Made by a program: the position numbers and the translations under genes. Shown in pieces: positions 8,088 through 17,406 of a stretch of DNA of 33,979 nt. Source of the DNA: Phycisphaerae bacterium (lineage in GTDB: Bacteria; Planctomycetota; Phycisphaerae; Sedimentisphaerales; SM23-30). The notes beneath the pieces are model-generated. The model saw only the letters and a program-made list of their open reading frames with translations. It was not told the DNA's origin and searched no databases. The stretch spans positions 1-33,979 of the forward strand of contig JAEIOG010000054.1 of the NCBI GenBank assembly GCA_016342495.1. Direction: 5' to 3'. Within the stretch, counting starts at the first letter, position 1. Each line of letters begins with the position of its first letter.

Positions 8088-9701
8088 ATGAATCGTCGCA
8101 AATTTCTCAAAGCATCTGCGTTCACAGCCTTAGCCCCCCTTGTTAGTTCCTGCAATAGTCCTTTATCTAAATTGACCAAAACCCAAAAACCCAATATAAT
8201 TCTAATAATGGCCGACGATATGGGCTATTCCGATATAGGTTGCTTTGGCAGCGAAATAAATACCCCAAATCTTGACAATCTTGCTAATAATGGCTTACGC
8301 TATACCAATTTTTATAATGCCGCCCGTTGCTGCCCTACCCGTGCTTCACTACTAACGGGACTCTACCCACATCAAACCGGACTGGGCTGGATGACCGCTG
8401 CTGATGGTGGCCGACCGGGCTATCGTGGCCAGATTAATAATAAATGCGTCACCATCGCTGAAGCGTTAAAGTCTTACAAATACAATACTTATATGTCCGG
8501 GAAATGGCATGTCGCCTTAGATAAGCACCTTGATGGCTCCAATAAAGAAAACTGGCCTTGCCAGCGAGGGTTTGAAAAATTCTTTGGCACCATTTGTGGT
8601 GGCGGCAACTATTTTGCCCCACAACACCTCAAACGCAATAATGAACCAATTGAAGAATTCCCCGATGATTTTTATTATACCGATGCAATCAGCGACAATG
8701 CCTCCCAATTCATCAAAGACCACAATACCGACAATCCATTTTTTATGTATGTCGCTTATACGTCACCCCACTGGCCACTGCATGCTAAAAAGCAGGATAT
8801 TGCAAAATATGCAGGCAAATATGTACATGGCTGGGACAAACTTCGCCAGTCACGCTATGAAAAAATGATTGAAATGGGCATCATCGACAAATCATGGGCA
8901 CTCAGTGACCGTGACAAAGGAATCAACGAATGGGAAAAACTTGCCCCAGAAAAACAGAAAGACATGGCCCAACGTATGGCTATTTATGCAGCCCAAATCG
9001 ATTCAATGGATCAGGGCATTGGCCAAATCATCAATACTCTCAAAGATAAAAATCAGCTGGATAATACCATCATTTTCTTTCTGGCCGACAATGGCGGCTG
9101 CGCTGAATATATAAGCTGGGGAAAAACAGATTTAGATTCTATGGGCACAGAAGAATCGTTTGAAAGCTACCGCAAACCCTGGGCCAACGCTTCCAACACT
9201 CCATTTAAGCTTTATAAACATTACACCCATGAGGGCGGCATCTCAACTCCGCTTATCGTTCATTGGCCCAATGGCATAAAACATAAAAACCAGTTGCGCC
9301 GTCAACCATCCCACATCATTGACATTATGGCGACCTGCATCGATGTAAGCGGCACAAAATATCCAACCAGATATAATGGCAATGATATAATTCCATTTGA
9401 AGGAAAATCCCTGAAATCAACTTTTGATAATACACCATTTCCTTCGCGTCCAATTTTCTGGGAACACGAATCCAACCGGGCAATACAACTGGATAATTAC
9501 AAATTGGTAGCCCGCGATAAAGACACCCCATGGCAGCTATACAACTTAGCTAAAGATCGAACCGAAACAAATAACCTCTCCAGGGAAATGCCTGAAAAAG
9601 TTGAGCAATTAAACAAACTCTGGCAGGCATGGGCCAAACGCTGTGATGTCCTGCCCCTAAGCAACAAAGGCTGGGATGCTCGAATCAAAGAGTCAAAATA
9701 A
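8088..9701 (+). CDS. Sulfatase 1, Tat-exported lipoprotein
   Basis: A type I formylglycine sulfatase of the alkaline phosphatase superfamily that hydrolyses sulfate esters, probably on a polysaccharide. The N-terminus MNRRKFLK is a twin-arginine signal, and VSSC with Cys22 is a lipobox, so it should be anchored in a membrane facing the periplasm or outside. Metal-binding ADDMGYSDIG contains Asp43 and Asp44. The maturation motif is CCPTR with Cys81 as the predicted formylglycine, followed by ASLLTG. GKWH lies near residue 138 and a late DNGG near 337. The length (537) is normal for arylsulfatase-type members. The ribosome binding site is AAAGGA. It is first of four tandem sulfatase genes, 18 bp from the next. 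The substrate is not assignable. Confidence 0.94.
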   Translation: MNRRKFLKASAFTALAPLVSSCNSPLSKLTKTQKPNIILIMADDMGYSDIGCFGSEINTPNLDNLANNGLRYTNFYNAARCCPTRASLLTGLYPHQTGLGWMTAADGGRPGYRGQINNKCVTIAEALKSYKYNTYMSGKWHVALDKHLDGSNKENWPCQRGFEKFFGTICGGGNYFAPQHLKRNNEPIEEFPDDFYYTDAISDNASQFIKDHNTDNPFFMYVAYTSPHWPLHAKKQDIAKYAGKYVHGWDKLRQSRYEKMIEMGIIDKSWALSDRDKGINEWEKLAPEKQKDMAQRMAIYAAQIDSMDQGIGQIINTLKDKNQLDNTIIFFLADNGGCAEYISWGKTDLDSMGTEESFESYRKPWANASNTPFKLYKHYTHEGGISTPLIVHWPNGIKHKNQLRRQPSHIIDIMATCIDVSGTKYPTRYNGNDIIPFEGKSLKSTFDNTPFPSRPIFWEHESNRAIQLDNYKLVARDKDTPWQLYNLAKDRTETNNLSREMPEKVEQLNKLWQAWAKRCDVLPLSNKGWDARIKESK

Positions 9702-9719
9702 TATCTCAAGGAATACCCA

Positions 9720-11126
9720 ATGAACAGAAGAATATTTCTGAAACATAGTTCGACAATATTAGCTTCAATGTCAATTGCAGGTTGTTTTGAAACTGATAGT
9801 TGTACTAAACTTTATGAGCCAAAGCAGCCAAATTTTCTGCTCATTATTGCTGATGACATGACCTATACCGATCTAGGATGCTATGGTAATAAACAAGTAA
9901 GAACACCAAATCTGGACAAACTCGCTAAACAAAGTTTGAAATTCAACTATTGCTTCAACTCTGCTCCAATGTGCGCCCCAACCCGCATGAGTCTTTACAC
10001 CGCAATCCATCCCGTTCGCAACGGAGCACATCCAAACCACAGTAAAGTTTATCCAGATATAAAAAGCATGCCCCATTACCTTAGCAACCTGGGATACCAT
10101 TGCGCACTAATTGGCAAAAAACATTATAAGCCTGAAAAAAATTTCCCTTTCAAATATCTCGGAGGCCGAAACCATGACAATGGCGATAATGGCACTGACC
10201 TGCTAATCAGCAAAGCTCATGACTTTTTCAAAGACAATAAATCCAAACCCTGGTGCCTGGTCGTCGCTTCTAATCAGCCCCATACCCCGTGGAATCGTGG
10301 CGATCCTTCACAGTACAAAGCATCCGAACTGACATTGCCGCCATACATGGTCGACACACCCGAAACCCGACAGGCTATGACTAAATATTATGCAGAAATC
10401 ACTTATCTGGATGATCAAGTTGGCCAGGTTCTTGCTGGCCTGGAAAAATCTGGCCAAACCGAAAACACTTTGGTAGTTTTTCTCAGCGAACAAGGCTCAA
10501 CTTACCCGCATTGCAAGTGGACCTGCTACGAAACCGGCCTAGGTTCGGCCTGCCTGCTGCGCTGGCCGGGCATCACTAAGCCCGAGACAAGCACTGATGC
10601 TATGATTCAATACATCGACATTCTACCAACCTTTATTGAAGCTGCTGGCGGTGATCCGACAAAATTAGATTTCGACGGAAAAAGCATCGTTGCTCTACTT
10701 AAAGGCAAAACAAACAAGCATCGCGACTATACTTTTGGAATTCAAACTTCAAAAGGAATTATTGCCGGGCCCAAGGCCTATGGTATTCGGTCGGTTCGCG
10801 ACAAACAATACCGACTCATCTGGAATCTAAATTATGATACTCAATTCCAAAATACTGTCACCAAAAATTTCGCTCCTTACCTTTCATGGCAAACAAAAGC
10901 CAATACGGGCGACACCTTCGCACAGCAGCAATATGACCGCTACAAAAACAGACCGGAATTTGAACTTTATGATCTTGTCAACGATCCTTATGAAATGACG
11001 AATATCATAAATAACTCTGAACACAAAACTAAAATCGCAGAACTTAAAAAACAATTACATCAATGGATGACCCAACAAAACGATAAAGGCATCGAAACCG
11101 AAAAACAGGCACTCACTCGTCAATAA
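9720..11126 (+). CDS. Sulfatase 2, Tat-exported lipoprotein
   Basis: A type I sulfatase with twin-arginine signal MNRRIFLK and lipobox IAGC (Cys22). The metal site ADDMTYTDLG carries Asp45 and Asp46. The formylglycine motif is CAPTR (Cys85). At the usual GKWH position this protein reads GKKHY, so the histidine is kept but the tryptophan is not. This pattern resembles the branch containing heparan N-sulfatase-like enzymes, although that placement is from memory. The C-terminal part has FELYDLVNDPYEMTNI, a typical sulfatase ending. At 468 residues it is the shortest of the four. The ribosome binding site is CAAGGAA. It lies 18 bp after sulfatase 1 and 15 bp before sulfatase 3, clearly one transcription unit. 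Confidence 0.93.
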   Translation: MNRRIFLKHSSTILASMSIAGCFETDSCTKLYEPKQPNFLLIIADDMTYTDLGCYGNKQVRTPNLDKLAKQSLKFNYCFNSAPMCAPTRMSLYTAIHPVRNGAHPNHSKVYPDIKSMPHYLSNLGYHCALIGKKHYKPEKNFPFKYLGGRNHDNGDNGTDLLISKAHDFFKDNKSKPWCLVVASNQPHTPWNRGDPSQYKASELTLPPYMVDTPETRQAMTKYYAEITYLDDQVGQVLAGLEKSGQTENTLVVFLSEQGSTYPHCKWTCYETGLGSACLLRWPGITKPETSTDAMIQYIDILPTFIEAAGGDPTKLDFDGKSIVALLKGKTNKHRDYTFGIQTSKGIIAGPKAYGIRSVRDKQYRLIWNLNYDTQFQNTVTKNFAPYLSWQTKANTGDTFAQQQYDRYKNRPEFELYDLVNDPYEMTNIINNSEHKTKIAELKKQLHQWMTQQNDKGIETEKQALTRQ

Positions 11127-11141
11127 ACTAAAGGTGAACAA

Positions 11142-12638
11142 ATGAATAGAAGAACTTTCCTTAAACGTAGCTCATTAGCATTAGCCTCCATGTCCATTGC
11201 TGGCTGTTCAAAAATAAATTCTTTCGCTCACCAGAGCAAACCCAATATCATCGTCCTGCTGGCCGACCAGCTTGGTCTTAATCATTGCGGCTATGCGAAC
11301 AACGATAAAGCGATAACTCCAAATATAGACAAGCTGGCATCCCAGTCTATGAATTTTTCTAATGCGGTAGCCAACACTCCAGTTTGTTCAGCATTTCGTG
11401 CTTCATTTATGACCGGCAAATACACCACATCTCATGGCATGGTCATCAATGAACTTCGATTAAACCCCAACCAGAAATGTCTGGGCCATTGCCTGAGCGA
11501 TGCTGGCTATCAGACTTCCTACATCGGTAAATGGCATATGTATGCCAACGAGCTCGGCAACCATTTTGATCCTAAAAATTCCTTTGTCCCCCGTGGCCAA
11601 CATCGTCTGGGCTTTGATGGCTATTGGGCGGCTTTCAATTTCCATCATATTTACTATAATGCTTACTACCACACCGAATCACCCGAAAAAATATTCTATA
11701 GCCCTGATGTCTACGAACCAGACGCCCAAACCGACCTGGCAATCAATTGGCTCAAACAAAATTCCGCCAAACCATTTTCTATGGTGCTAAGTTATGGCAC
11801 GCCCCATGACCCGTGGTCTGACGACAATGTACCCAAAGAATATCGTGAGAAATTTAAAGATAGTTCGCTGCCTAATCCACCGAACTATAAAGACCAAAAC
11901 GACAAACCCTATGCCGATGGCTGGGCTTCGCTGAGTCCTCAACAGCGAAAGGAATTGCAAAACTGGCGCAGAAATTATTATGCCATGACTACCAATCTCG
12001 ATAAAAATATCGGCAGAATATTAAAACACCTTGACACCAATGGCTTAGCAGAGAACACCATCGTTATTTTCTCATCTGATCATGGTGAAATGTTTGGAGC
12101 TCAGGGTCGTCGCGCTAAAAATATCTTTTATAATGAAGCCTGCCAAATACCTTTCCTTGTTCGCTGGCCCAATAAAATCAAACCCGGCACATCCAATGCC
12201 AATATCAGCACCGTCGATATGATGCCTACTATTTTGGGACTGGCCAATATTAATGCCCCCGATTCCGCTGAAGGAATGAATCTGGCCCATCTGGCAACCG
12301 GTAATGATGGGCCTGAGCCAGAATGCGCTTTCATGCAAGGCACCGGCGCAACCGCTAACTGGGACACTGGCCACGAATGGCGCGCAATTAGAAATCAGAA
12401 ATTTACCTATGCCAAATATCTCGTTGATGGCAAAGAACTCCTTTTCGACAATGTCAATGACCCTTACCAGATAAACAATCTGGCCCAAAACCCGACTTAT
12501 AAGCAGGTCTTAAATAAATTTCAAAAGCTTATGAAGCAGAAAATGGCTTCCCTAGACGATACCTTTGAAAAATCTACCTACTACAAAGAAAACTGGGTTG
12601 ATAAAGACAGAAAAATCCTTAAAGGAGCAAAAAAGTAA
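11142..12638 (+). CDS. Sulfatase 3, Tat-exported lipoprotein with CSAFR motif
   Basis: A type I sulfatase with twin-arginine signal MNRRTFLK and lipobox IAGC (Cys22). The first 22 residues are nearly identical to those of sulfatase 2, which suggests duplication or exchange of the leader. The metal site is ADQLG (Asp42, Gln43) instead of two aspartates. The maturation motif is CSAFR (Cys82), with alanine replacing the usual proline. CxAxR is an accepted variant for formylglycine formation, especially by radical SAM maturases. GKWHMYANE and SSDHGEMFG are conserved catalytic blocks, and LLFDNVNDPYQINNL closes the domain. The ribosome binding site is AAAGGTG. The gene is 498 codons long and is followed by a 113 bp gap before the fourth sulfatase. 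Confidence 0.93.
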   Translation: MNRRTFLKRSSLALASMSIAGCSKINSFAHQSKPNIIVLLADQLGLNHCGYANNDKAITPNIDKLASQSMNFSNAVANTPVCSAFRASFMTGKYTTSHGMVINELRLNPNQKCLGHCLSDAGYQTSYIGKWHMYANELGNHFDPKNSFVPRGQHRLGFDGYWAAFNFHHIYYNAYYHTESPEKIFYSPDVYEPDAQTDLAINWLKQNSAKPFSMVLSYGTPHDPWSDDNVPKEYREKFKDSSLPNPPNYKDQNDKPYADGWASLSPQQRKELQNWRRNYYAMTTNLDKNIGRILKHLDTNGLAENTIVIFSSDHGEMFGAQGRRAKNIFYNEACQIPFLVRWPNKIKPGTSNANISTVDMMPTILGLANINAPDSAEGMNLAHLATGNDGPEPECAFMQGTGATANWDTGHEWRAIRNQKFTYAKYLVDGKELLFDNVNDPYQINNLAQNPTYKQVLNKFQKLMKQKMASLDDTFEKSTYYKENWVDKDRKILKGAKK

Positions 12639-12751
12639 ATAATCTGCAAATAATCCTTTTTTAGCAATATTTATTTCTAATTTTCGTTAACTCAAGCTAT
12701 ATCATAAACAGCAATTGCGATTGTATAAATTGACTATATAAAGGAGTTACA

Positions 12752-14311
12752 ATGCAAAGACGTGAATTCATCAAGATAATGGGCATTAGTGCTATTGGAT
12801 TAGCTACTGGCTGTGGCAATGTTCGGGCAGCGGTTGGCATTAAAAAACCAAATTTACTGGTAATCCAGACCGATGAACATAATTTCCGAACACTGGGTTG
12901 TTATCGTGATACATTAAGCCCGGAACAAGCTTTTATGTGGGGGCCAAAAGCTATTGTTGAAACCCCAAATATCGACTTTTTAGCCAAAAATGGTGCTCTT
13001 TGCACCAGATTTTATGCTACCACCCCGGTTTGTTCACCCTCACGTGGCTCATTGATTTCAGGTCAATATCCATATAATACCCCGGTAAATCAAAATGACA
13101 TCGCCTTAAATGATGATGTTATCAGCTTTGCTGAACTGATGGCAAAGGATGGCTATTCAACTGGTTATGCCGGCAAATGGCATCTCAATGGCCCTCCTAA
13201 ACCAGAATGGGCCCCCAGCCGCAAGTTTGGTTTCAATGACAATCGTTATATGTTCAATCGAGGCCATTGGAAAAAACTGGAACTGACCGCAAATGGTCCG
13301 CGTATCGGGGCTAAAAACGCCAAAGGCAACAACAGCTACGATGTTGATGGTGCTGATGAAAAAAGTTTCACTACTGATTGGCTCGCCGACCGGACTATTG
13401 AATTCGTCAAAGCCAACAAGGATAAATCATTTTGTTACATGTTAGCTATCCCTGACCCCCATGGGCCGGACACTGTTCGCAAACCTTATGACACTATGTT
13501 TGATAATCTGGATTATCAACAGCCCCGGACTTATGAAAAATTCGCTAAAAATCCCCCCAGCTGGGACAATACCCCCAAAGCCGGGCCAAGAATTCAGAGC
13601 CAATCAAAATATTTTGGCATGGTAAAATGCATTGATGACAATATTGGTAAAATACTTAAGTATCTGAAAGACAACAACTTAATGGACAATACCATTATCG
13701 TTTTCACCTCTGACCATGGTGATATGCGATCTGAACATCGTCGGCAAAACAAAAGCATACCCCAGGATGGTTCGGCTAAGGTGCCATTCATTATTTATTA
13801 TCCTAAGAAGATCAAAGCTGGTACCATTATCCATGAAGCCATGGGATGTGTAGATTTTCTGCCTACGATGCTTGCATTGACTAATACTAAAACCGCTGGC
13901 AAAGAAGAAGGCCGCGATTATTCGCAACTGTTTATCGATGGCAAGGCACCTGCCGGCTGGAAAGACATAACTTTCTTCCGTGGAACAGGTTATGACAATG
14001 ACAACTGGGTAGCCGCAGCAACTAAAAGATATAAACTAGTGACATCTCCGATAGATGAGCCCTGGCTATATGATCTGGAAAAAGACCCCGATGAACAGAT
14101 AAACTTCTATACCGACCCGGCTTATCGCGAGACTGCTAAATTCTTAGCCAGTGAGATGTTAGCTTATGCCAAGAAATATAATGACCCGCGTTATAAACGC
14201 TCAAAAATTCAGGCCGACCTCACCTGGTCCATCAGTGGCACAGGCCCATTTGTTCCTGCCTCACAAAAAGATGATTCAAAACAAAAAGACACGAGACACT
14301 ACACTGGTTAA
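12752..14311 (+). CDS. Sulfatase 4, Tat-exported lipoprotein
   Basis: A type I sulfatase whose signal MQRREFIK is a twin-arginine type followed by a lipobox ending ATGC (Cys21). The metal site is QTDEHNFRTLGC (Asp41, Glu42). The formylglycine motif is the canonical CSPSR (Cys94). GKWHLNG, IPDPHGPD and TSDHGDMRSEHRRQ follow as catalytic and metal-site blocks. WLYDLEKDPDEQINF marks the end of the domain, and a short hydrophilic tail rich in Lys and Asp follows. The ribosome binding site AAAGGAG is the strongest in the cluster. The 113 bp upstream gap could carry its own promoter, but I see no clear one. A bidirectional terminator follows, so this gene ends the cluster. Confidence 0.94.
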   Translation: MQRREFIKIMGISAIGLATGCGNVRAAVGIKKPNLLVIQTDEHNFRTLGCYRDTLSPEQAFMWGPKAIVETPNIDFLAKNGALCTRFYATTPVCSPSRGSLISGQYPYNTPVNQNDIALNDDVISFAELMAKDGYSTGYAGKWHLNGPPKPEWAPSRKFGFNDNRYMFNRGHWKKLELTANGPRIGAKNAKGNNSYDVDGADEKSFTTDWLADRTIEFVKANKDKSFCYMLAIPDPHGPDTVRKPYDTMFDNLDYQQPRTYEKFAKNPPSWDNTPKAGPRIQSQSKYFGMVKCIDDNIGKILKYLKDNNLMDNTIIVFTSDHGDMRSEHRRQNKSIPQDGSAKVPFIIYYPKKIKAGTIIHEAMGCVDFLPTMLALTNTKTAGKEEGRDYSQLFIDGKAPAGWKDITFFRGTGYDNDNWVAAATKRYKLVTSPIDEPWLYDLEKDPDEQINFYTDPAYRETAKFLASEMLAYAKKYNDPRYKRSKIQADLTWSISGTGPFVPASQKDDSKQKDTRHYTG

Positions 14312-14340
14312 TGAAATTGCCATTAAAATAAATAAAAAAT

Positions 14341-14372
14341 CCCTTGGGACAATTGTCTCAAAGGGTTTTTTT
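14341..14372. terminator. Bidirectional terminator between sulfatase 4 and rpe
   Basis: CCCTTGGGAC pairs with GTCTCAAAGGG around an AATT loop, giving about ten pairs with one bulged A. Seven Ts follow on the plus strand and an A-rich stretch precedes it, so it can serve both convergent genes. Confidence 0.85.
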
Positions 14373-14402
14373 ATTACCATCTACAAAACATATTCCATGC
14401 GG

Positions 14403-15068
14403 TTAACAAATAGAAGCTAGAATATCGCTGACAGCCTGAGCCGGATCAGGTTTGCCAAAAATCGCATTGCCAGCTACTAAAGTATCAGCGCCGGCTTGGA
14501 CTATCAGACTGGCAGTGCCGACATCAATGCCGCCATCAACTTCTAATCTCTGATCATCCCTGAGCATATTTCTGATTTTTCGGGCTCTTTCGGGGCCATC
14601 GGTCATAAACGCCTGACCGCCAAAACCTGGTTCAACCGTCATCAATAAAACCATATCGACATATTCTACATAAGGATGTAACTGTTCAACTGGCGTGCCG
14701 GGCTTTAAAGAAATACCAACTGAGGCCCCTAAATCGCGTATAACTCTTATGGCATCCATGGTATCGCAGGGCGATTCCAGATGTATAGTTATGCCATCGG
14801 AGCCAGCTTTTATAAACTCCGGCGCATATTTAATCGGATTATCGATCATCAAATGAGCATCGAAAAACAAATCGCTATGGTGCCGGATTTTCTTGATCAG
14901 ACAAGGGCCAAAGGTAATATTAGGCACAAAATGGCCATCCATTACATCCAAATGCAATATTTTAACTGAATTTTCTATAGTAGCGATATGCCTGGCTAAA
15001 TCCGCAAAATCGGCACTAAGTATCGATGGTGCGATCTCAATTGAAGGGGTCGCTGGTAACTGTTTCAT
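14403..15068 (-). CDS. rpe: Ribulose-phosphate 3-epimerase
   Basis: This enzyme interconverts ribulose-5-phosphate and xylulose-5-phosphate in the pentose phosphate pathway. It is a TIM barrel with the usual signatures: IAPSILSADFADL near the N-terminus, HLDVMDGHFVPNITFGP, DAHLMI, MTVEPGFGGQAFM and EVDGGI. The length from the chosen ATG is 221 residues, as expected. The frame is open to 15122, but AAAGG lies properly upstream of 15068 and the extra 18 residues are unlike the family. The catalytic Asp and His ligands in the listed motifs are intact. It is convergent with the sulfatase cluster and appears to be transcribed alone. Confidence 0.96.
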   Translation of the reverse strand: MKQLPATPSIEIAPSILSADFADLARHIATIENSVKILHLDVMDGHFVPNITFGPCLIKKIRHHSDLFFDAHLMIDNPIKYAPEFIKAGSDGITIHLESPCDTMDAIRVIRDLGASVGISLKPGTPVEQLHPYVEYVDMVLLMTVEPGFGGQAFMTDGPERARKIRNMLRDDQRLEVDGGIDVGTASLIVQAGADTLVAGNAIFGKPDPAQAVSDILASIC

Positions 15069-15231
15069 ATCAAAACCTTTATAAATATCATACAACTGCG
15101 TCAGAATTACTATCATCTGCAATTTTTTTTCACATTACTATAGCACTTTTACTAATAACACCGATATAATAGCCTGTAAGCAAAAAAAATGCAAAAAAAA
15201 GTTTAATTTCGTATCACAAGGAGACAAAAAC

Positions 15232-16104
15232 ATGTTTAATCTGCTAATCTTAGCACAAGAAAATCAAAACTCATCTTTTTATGAAGTAGCTTGTAAAAAA
15301 TTGATGGATTTTGGCCCAAAACTATTGGCGGCTATCGCGATCTTGATTATAGGACGCTGGGTCGCTAAAATTATTAAATCAATCGTTGGCAAGGCCATGA
15401 CCCGGGCTAAAATAGAGCCAACTCTGGTAAAGTTTGCCCAGAACCTTACTTTTGCTACGGCCATGGTCATCGTAATAATCTCATCGATTGGAGCCTTGGG
15501 GGTTAACACTACATCATTCGTAGCTATCGTAGGTGCCGCCGGCCTGGCTGTTGGTCTGGCACTACAGGGATCACTTTCCAACTTTGCCTCAGGTGTACTG
15601 CTGGTGGTCTTTAGACCTTTTAAGGTTGGCGATTTCATCGAAGCTGCTGGAACCAAAGGAGTAATCCGCGAAATCCAAATATTCAACACTATCATAGACA
15701 CCCCCGATAATGTAAAAGTCGTTATCCCCAATGGCCATATAACATCAGGTAATATCCGTAACTTTTCCGCTAATGCCAACCGCCGTATCGATATGGTTTT
15801 CGGGATCGCTTACAAAGACAATATTGAAAAAGCCAAGAAAATCATCGCTGATATTATGGAACAAGAAGAACGTATTCTCGATGAGCCAAAACCCACAGTT
15901 AAAGTCATAGAGCTTGGCGATTCCAGCGTCAATCTGGCCGTACGACCCTGGGTTCGCAACGCTGATTATTGGGATGTTTATTTTAATATGACTGAAACTG
16001 TCAAAAACGCTCTGGATGCAAATGGCATTTCCATACCTTTCCCACAGCGCGACATTCACATAATCAATCAGGCCCAATCAATGGCTCCAGACACCGTGGT
16101 ATAA
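15232..16104 (+). CDS. mscS: Small-conductance mechanosensitive channel MscS
   Basis: An inner-membrane channel that opens under membrane tension and releases solutes on hypo-osmotic shock. Three transmembrane segments fit about residues 27-46, 71-92 and 94-127. The pore-lining third helix has the typical Gly/Ala pattern GAAGLAVGLALQGSLSNFAS, followed by VVFRPFKVGDFIE of the beta domain and VVIPNGHI. The 290-residue length is normal. The ribosome binding site is AAGGAG. A TATAAT sequence about 65 bp upstream could be a -10 box, though no clear -35 box accompanies it. The gene is a single unit ended by a strong terminator. Confidence 0.95.
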   Translation: MFNLLILAQENQNSSFYEVACKKLMDFGPKLLAAIAILIIGRWVAKIIKSIVGKAMTRAKIEPTLVKFAQNLTFATAMVIVIISSIGALGVNTTSFVAIVGAAGLAVGLALQGSLSNFASGVLLVVFRPFKVGDFIEAAGTKGVIREIQIFNTIIDTPDNVKVVIPNGHITSGNIRNFSANANRRIDMVFGIAYKDNIEKAKKIIADIMEQEERILDEPKPTVKVIELGDSSVNLAVRPWVRNADYWDVYFNMTETVKNALDANGISIPFPQRDIHIINQAQSMAPDTVV

Positions 16105-16129
16105 ATAAATTAGTTGCCAGTTAAAATTA

Positions 16130-16167
16130 AACCCCTTGAACTTCAAACTTCAAGGGGTTATTTTTTT
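16130..16167 (+). terminator. Intrinsic terminator of mscS
   Basis: AACCCCTTGAA (16130-16140) and TTCAAGGGGTT (16149-16159) form an 11-bp perfect stem with an eight-base loop, followed by A and seven Ts. Confidence 0.92.
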
Positions 16168-16173
16168 CGCTAA

Positions 16174-16205
16174 TAAAAAAGGCCCAGTCTCAAGACCAGG
16201 CCTTT
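16174..16205 (-). terminator. Intrinsic terminator of the thioredoxin-like gene
   Basis: On the minus strand AAAGGCC and GGCCTTT flank an inner pairing of GGTCT with AGACT, giving a near-continuous hairpin followed by six Ts. It is 21 bases past the stop codon at 16227. Confidence 0.88.
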
Positions 16206-16226
16206 ATTTTCACATTATTAACATTA

Positions 16227-17387
16227 CTATTTTTTGTTCTGGCTGTCTAGATACCTTTGGATATTTTTGGCCAGCGGTGTATCAGGTGCTGCTTTTACTG
16301 CTTCTTCTAATACCTTATTTAGATTTTCCATATCATTTTTTGTTTGATAAATATTAGCTTTGATTAAAATTGCATTTTGCAATTCTTCTCCTTTAAGGTT
16401 ATTTTTCTTAACGATACCATCAACCATCCCGATAGCTTCTTCAATCTCGCCTTTGGTACCGACAATCCCTGCCTTGGTCAGCTCCATATCCATCAAGGCT
16501 TTGCCTTTGAGATCTTTAGCTTTGACTTCATCATCTATTAAAGTGATAATTTCGTCATATTTTTTCTGACGACGCAAACCATTGACTTTATTGTCAAAAA
16601 TTTTCTTGCCATAAACACTCATCATCTCGGTAGCTTCATCTTTAGACAATTTCCAGGATTTGGCAGCTTCTTCCAGACTTGTCTGGGCCTTGTCGTAATT
16701 GCCTTTGGCTACCAGCTCATTAAATTCTTGATCAAAACTAACCTTTTCATATTTAACTTTAAGACCTGCTTCATTATTTCTGTCATACTTTATTATATCT
16801 TGCATCTCTTTGCTATAAAATTTACTGACAAGATCGTTTGGCATCGCCGCCAACGCCTGATCAATATATTTAGCTTTTTCAGCCTTATCTTTAGTCCTTC
16901 TGGCTTTTGTTAAATTTTCATCTCGGACTTTGCCGATAGCTTTCAACTCAGCAAGATAAGGTAGATATTTTTCTGGACCACCGGCTTGATAGCCTGCCTG
17001 AGCATAAGGACGGCCCTTTGCATCAGTTAGGAACAATGTCGGAAAGCCACGCACGCCATATTCTTTTTGCAGCTCTGCATTTTGTTTGGCAATTTCTGGG
17101 CTGACTAAAGTTTTATCTCTTGGAAAATCCAAAGCAACCAGAATAAAGTCCTTTGGTGCTGAATCTTTAAATTCTTTAGTCTGAAATACTTCTTTATCCA
17201 ATTTAATGCACCAGCCACACCAGTCCGATCCGGTAAAATCTATCAGGATATCTTTGCCTTCTTTGGTAGCTTGAGCTTTAGCTTTTTCAAAATTATCAAC
17301 CCAGTCATCGCCAATTGCCATCGCCATCGAACTAACGGTGAAAATCATAGCCAGAGCTAATGATAATATCATTACACTTTTTTTCAT
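16227..17387 (-). CDS. Secreted thioredoxin-fold protein with helical C-terminal region
   Basis: A likely periplasmic protein. Residues 1-24 form a cleavable signal peptide ending MAMA. The thioredoxin fold follows, with the redox motif WCGWC (Cys57 and Cys60) in DFTGSDWCGWCIKLD and the cis-proline block GFPTLFLTDAKG. This domain resembles the DUF255/thioredoxin_7 group. Residues from about 160 to 386 are Lys/Glu-rich helices that may form TPR-like repeats, with no motif I can name. A disulfide or thiol role in envelope folding is plausible. The ribosome binding site is AGGAG. It lies downstream of the parvulin gene on the same strand, 158 bp away, and ends at a strong terminator. Confidence 0.85.
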   Translation of the reverse strand: MKKSVMILSLALAMIFTVSSMAMAIGDDWVDNFEKAKAQATKEGKDILIDFTGSDWCGWCIKLDKEVFQTKEFKDSAPKDFILVALDFPRDKTLVSPEIAKQNAELQKEYGVRGFPTLFLTDAKGRPYAQAGYQAGGPEKYLPYLAELKAIGKVRDENLTKARRTKDKAEKAKYIDQALAAMPNDLVSKFYSKEMQDIIKYDRNNEAGLKVKYEKVSFDQEFNELVAKGNYDKAQTSLEEAAKSWKLSKDEATEMMSVYGKKIFDNKVNGLRRQKKYDEIITLIDDEVKAKDLKGKALMDMELTKAGIVGTKGEIEEAIGMVDGIVKKNNLKGEELQNAILIKANIYQTKNDMENLNKVLEEAVKAAPDTPLAKNIQRYLDSQNKK

Positions 17388-17406
17388 AACTTATCTCCTA
17401 TTTACA

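Noticed and set aside
15069-15122. Longer N-terminus for rpe
   Set aside because: The extra 18 codons have no binding site and are unlike the family, whereas ATG 15068 has AAAGG.
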